From NCBI RefSeq assembly GCF_029625215.1, contig NZ_CP121197.1:248001-312000 (forward strand): DNA of 64,000 nucleotides, in the 5' to 3' direction. This document shows, piece after piece, positions 63,391-64,000 of the stretch (positions within the stretch are counted from its first letter, which is position 1; each line of letters opens with the position of its first letter). Both the position numbers and the translations under genes were made by a program. The notes below the pieces were generated by a model. It saw nothing but the letters and a program-made list of their open reading frames with translations. It made no database searches and was not told where the DNA came from. The DNA is from Aurantibacillus circumpalustris. Lineage in GTDB: Bacteria; Bacteroidota; Bacteroidia; B-17B0; Aurantibacillaceae.

Positions 63391-64000
63391 ATGATAAAAC
63401 GTTTGTTCTTCATATTTGTTTCATTGCTTTTTCTTTCACAGAATAGCAGTGCCCAGCACCAATATTACAAAAACGTAACACCAGATATTACAAAACAATT
63501 CAATGACTCTGCTAATCGTGTTTCAAATCTTGATGCTAACAGTTTGCTAAGAAAACAATTTGATTATGTGTTGAAATTTTATCCAAAAATGCGGGTAAAA
63601 AATATTTTAGTTAAGTACAACAAGTCTTCTTCAATTGCCAGAGTAAAGCCAAAATTTGCATCTATTTTTAAATTACCGGGACAACGTGTTTACACTGTTT
63701 ATTTTAGCAAGCAAACCAAAACAACTTTAGACAGTGTATTACTGGATAATTTGAGTTTTAATCCTCAAATAGCTTTAATCGCTAATCAAATCAGTGTTAT
63801 TGAAGATTTAAGTACTGGAGGTTTCTTCAACTTTCTCGGATTCTATGTCAAACAGCTTACTATTAAAGGAAGAAAAGGGGTTAAAGAAGAAGCAGAATTA
63901 AAAACAATTGAAGTTGGTCTAGGTTATCAATTGCTTGAATTAAATAAAGAATACGAACAAAAATTAGAAATAAATAATTGGGTTTCCACAAAAGGCTACT
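63391..64000 (+). CDS. Exported protein of unknown function (3' end outside window)
   Basis: 203 codons are visible. Signal peptide 1-24 (IFVSLLFLSQNSSAQ). The rest is basic and mixed alpha/beta (FDYVLKFYPKMRVKNILVKY, FKLPGQRVYTVYFSKQTKTT, LIANQISVIEDLST), with a gap-rich hydrophobic stretch GGFFNFLGFYVKQL. I do not recognise the family. It is followed by no stop within the window. A long C-terminus may hold further domains. Confidence 0.75.
   Translation, partial: MIKRLFFIFVSLLFLSQNSSAQHQYYKNVTPDITKQFNDSANRVSNLDANSLLRKQFDYVLKFYPKMRVKNILVKYNKSSSIARVKPKFASIFKLPGQRVYTVYFSKQTKTTLDSVLLDNLSFNPQIALIANQISVIEDLSTGGFFNFLGFYVKQLTIKGRKGVKEEAELKTIEVGLGYQLLELNKEYEQKLEINNWVSTKGY

Overview
The window comes from a low-GC member of the Bacteroidota, probably class Bacteroidia; the order cannot be fixed from sequence alone. 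Several signs agree on this. Many secreted proteins end in type IX secretion (T9SS) sorting domains. Promoters match the phylum's TTTG-N19-TAnnTTTG pattern. FtsZ ends in the Bacteroidota-type tail, and there is an SprB-like giant adhesin, a PF13444-type N-acyltransferase and a bifunctional phosphoglucose/phosphomannose isomerase. No rRNA, tRNA, CRISPR array or prophage was seen.

Layout. 1-6132 (minus): a giant SprB-repeat adhesin whose C-terminus lies outside the window. 6256-8725 (plus): Nudix hydrolase, Pgi/Pmi and LipB. 8727-13370 (minus): a glycine-rich T9SS protein, then two glycosyltransferases and an SDR enzyme that look like surface-glycan genes. 13414-16094 (plus): a TMTC-like membrane/TPR protein and an omega-amidase carrying an in-frame heptamer-repeat insertion. 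16332-20485 (plus): two tandem paralogous T9SS proteins with Ig-like, dockerin-like and cohesin-like parts. 20554-21792 (minus): an SDR gene with an AraC-type regulator and a 21-bp direct-repeat operator. 21923-26940 (plus): a DNA polymerase IV / RAYT transposase / error-prone-type DnaE cassette, with REP-like repeats running into the dnaE start. 27257-30166: leuS. 30374-36573 (minus): a 1654-residue LamG/Ig/T9SS type B protein and a probable outer-membrane barrel.

36695-52449 (minus) is a complete division and cell-wall (dcw) cluster in the order mraZ-rsmH-ftsL-ftsI-murE-mraY-murD-ftsW-murG-murC-ftsQ-ftsA-ftsZ. It has overlapping stop/start junctions, a four-repeat MraZ operator at its head and a terminator after ftsZ. 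53136-55330 (minus) holds a conserved hypothetical gene, engB and an N-acyltransferase. 55401-64000 holds a small T9SS type B protein, a TonB-family protein, a YqeY protein, a T9SS type A protein, queA, kdsB, a DUF1571-like lipoprotein-like gene, a metallopeptidase, a YigZ protein and a truncated exported protein.

Functionally most of the window is core: peptidoglycan synthesis and division, lipoylation, tRNA charging and modification, and KDO activation. It is interleaved with cell-surface cargo. The most unusual items are non-coding: a nested-stem structured element at 53490-53574, a two-copy dispersed structured element (27018-27170 and 52802-53009), the RAYT/REP repeats that include the 5' end of dnaE, the AraC operator, and heptamer repeats inside genes.
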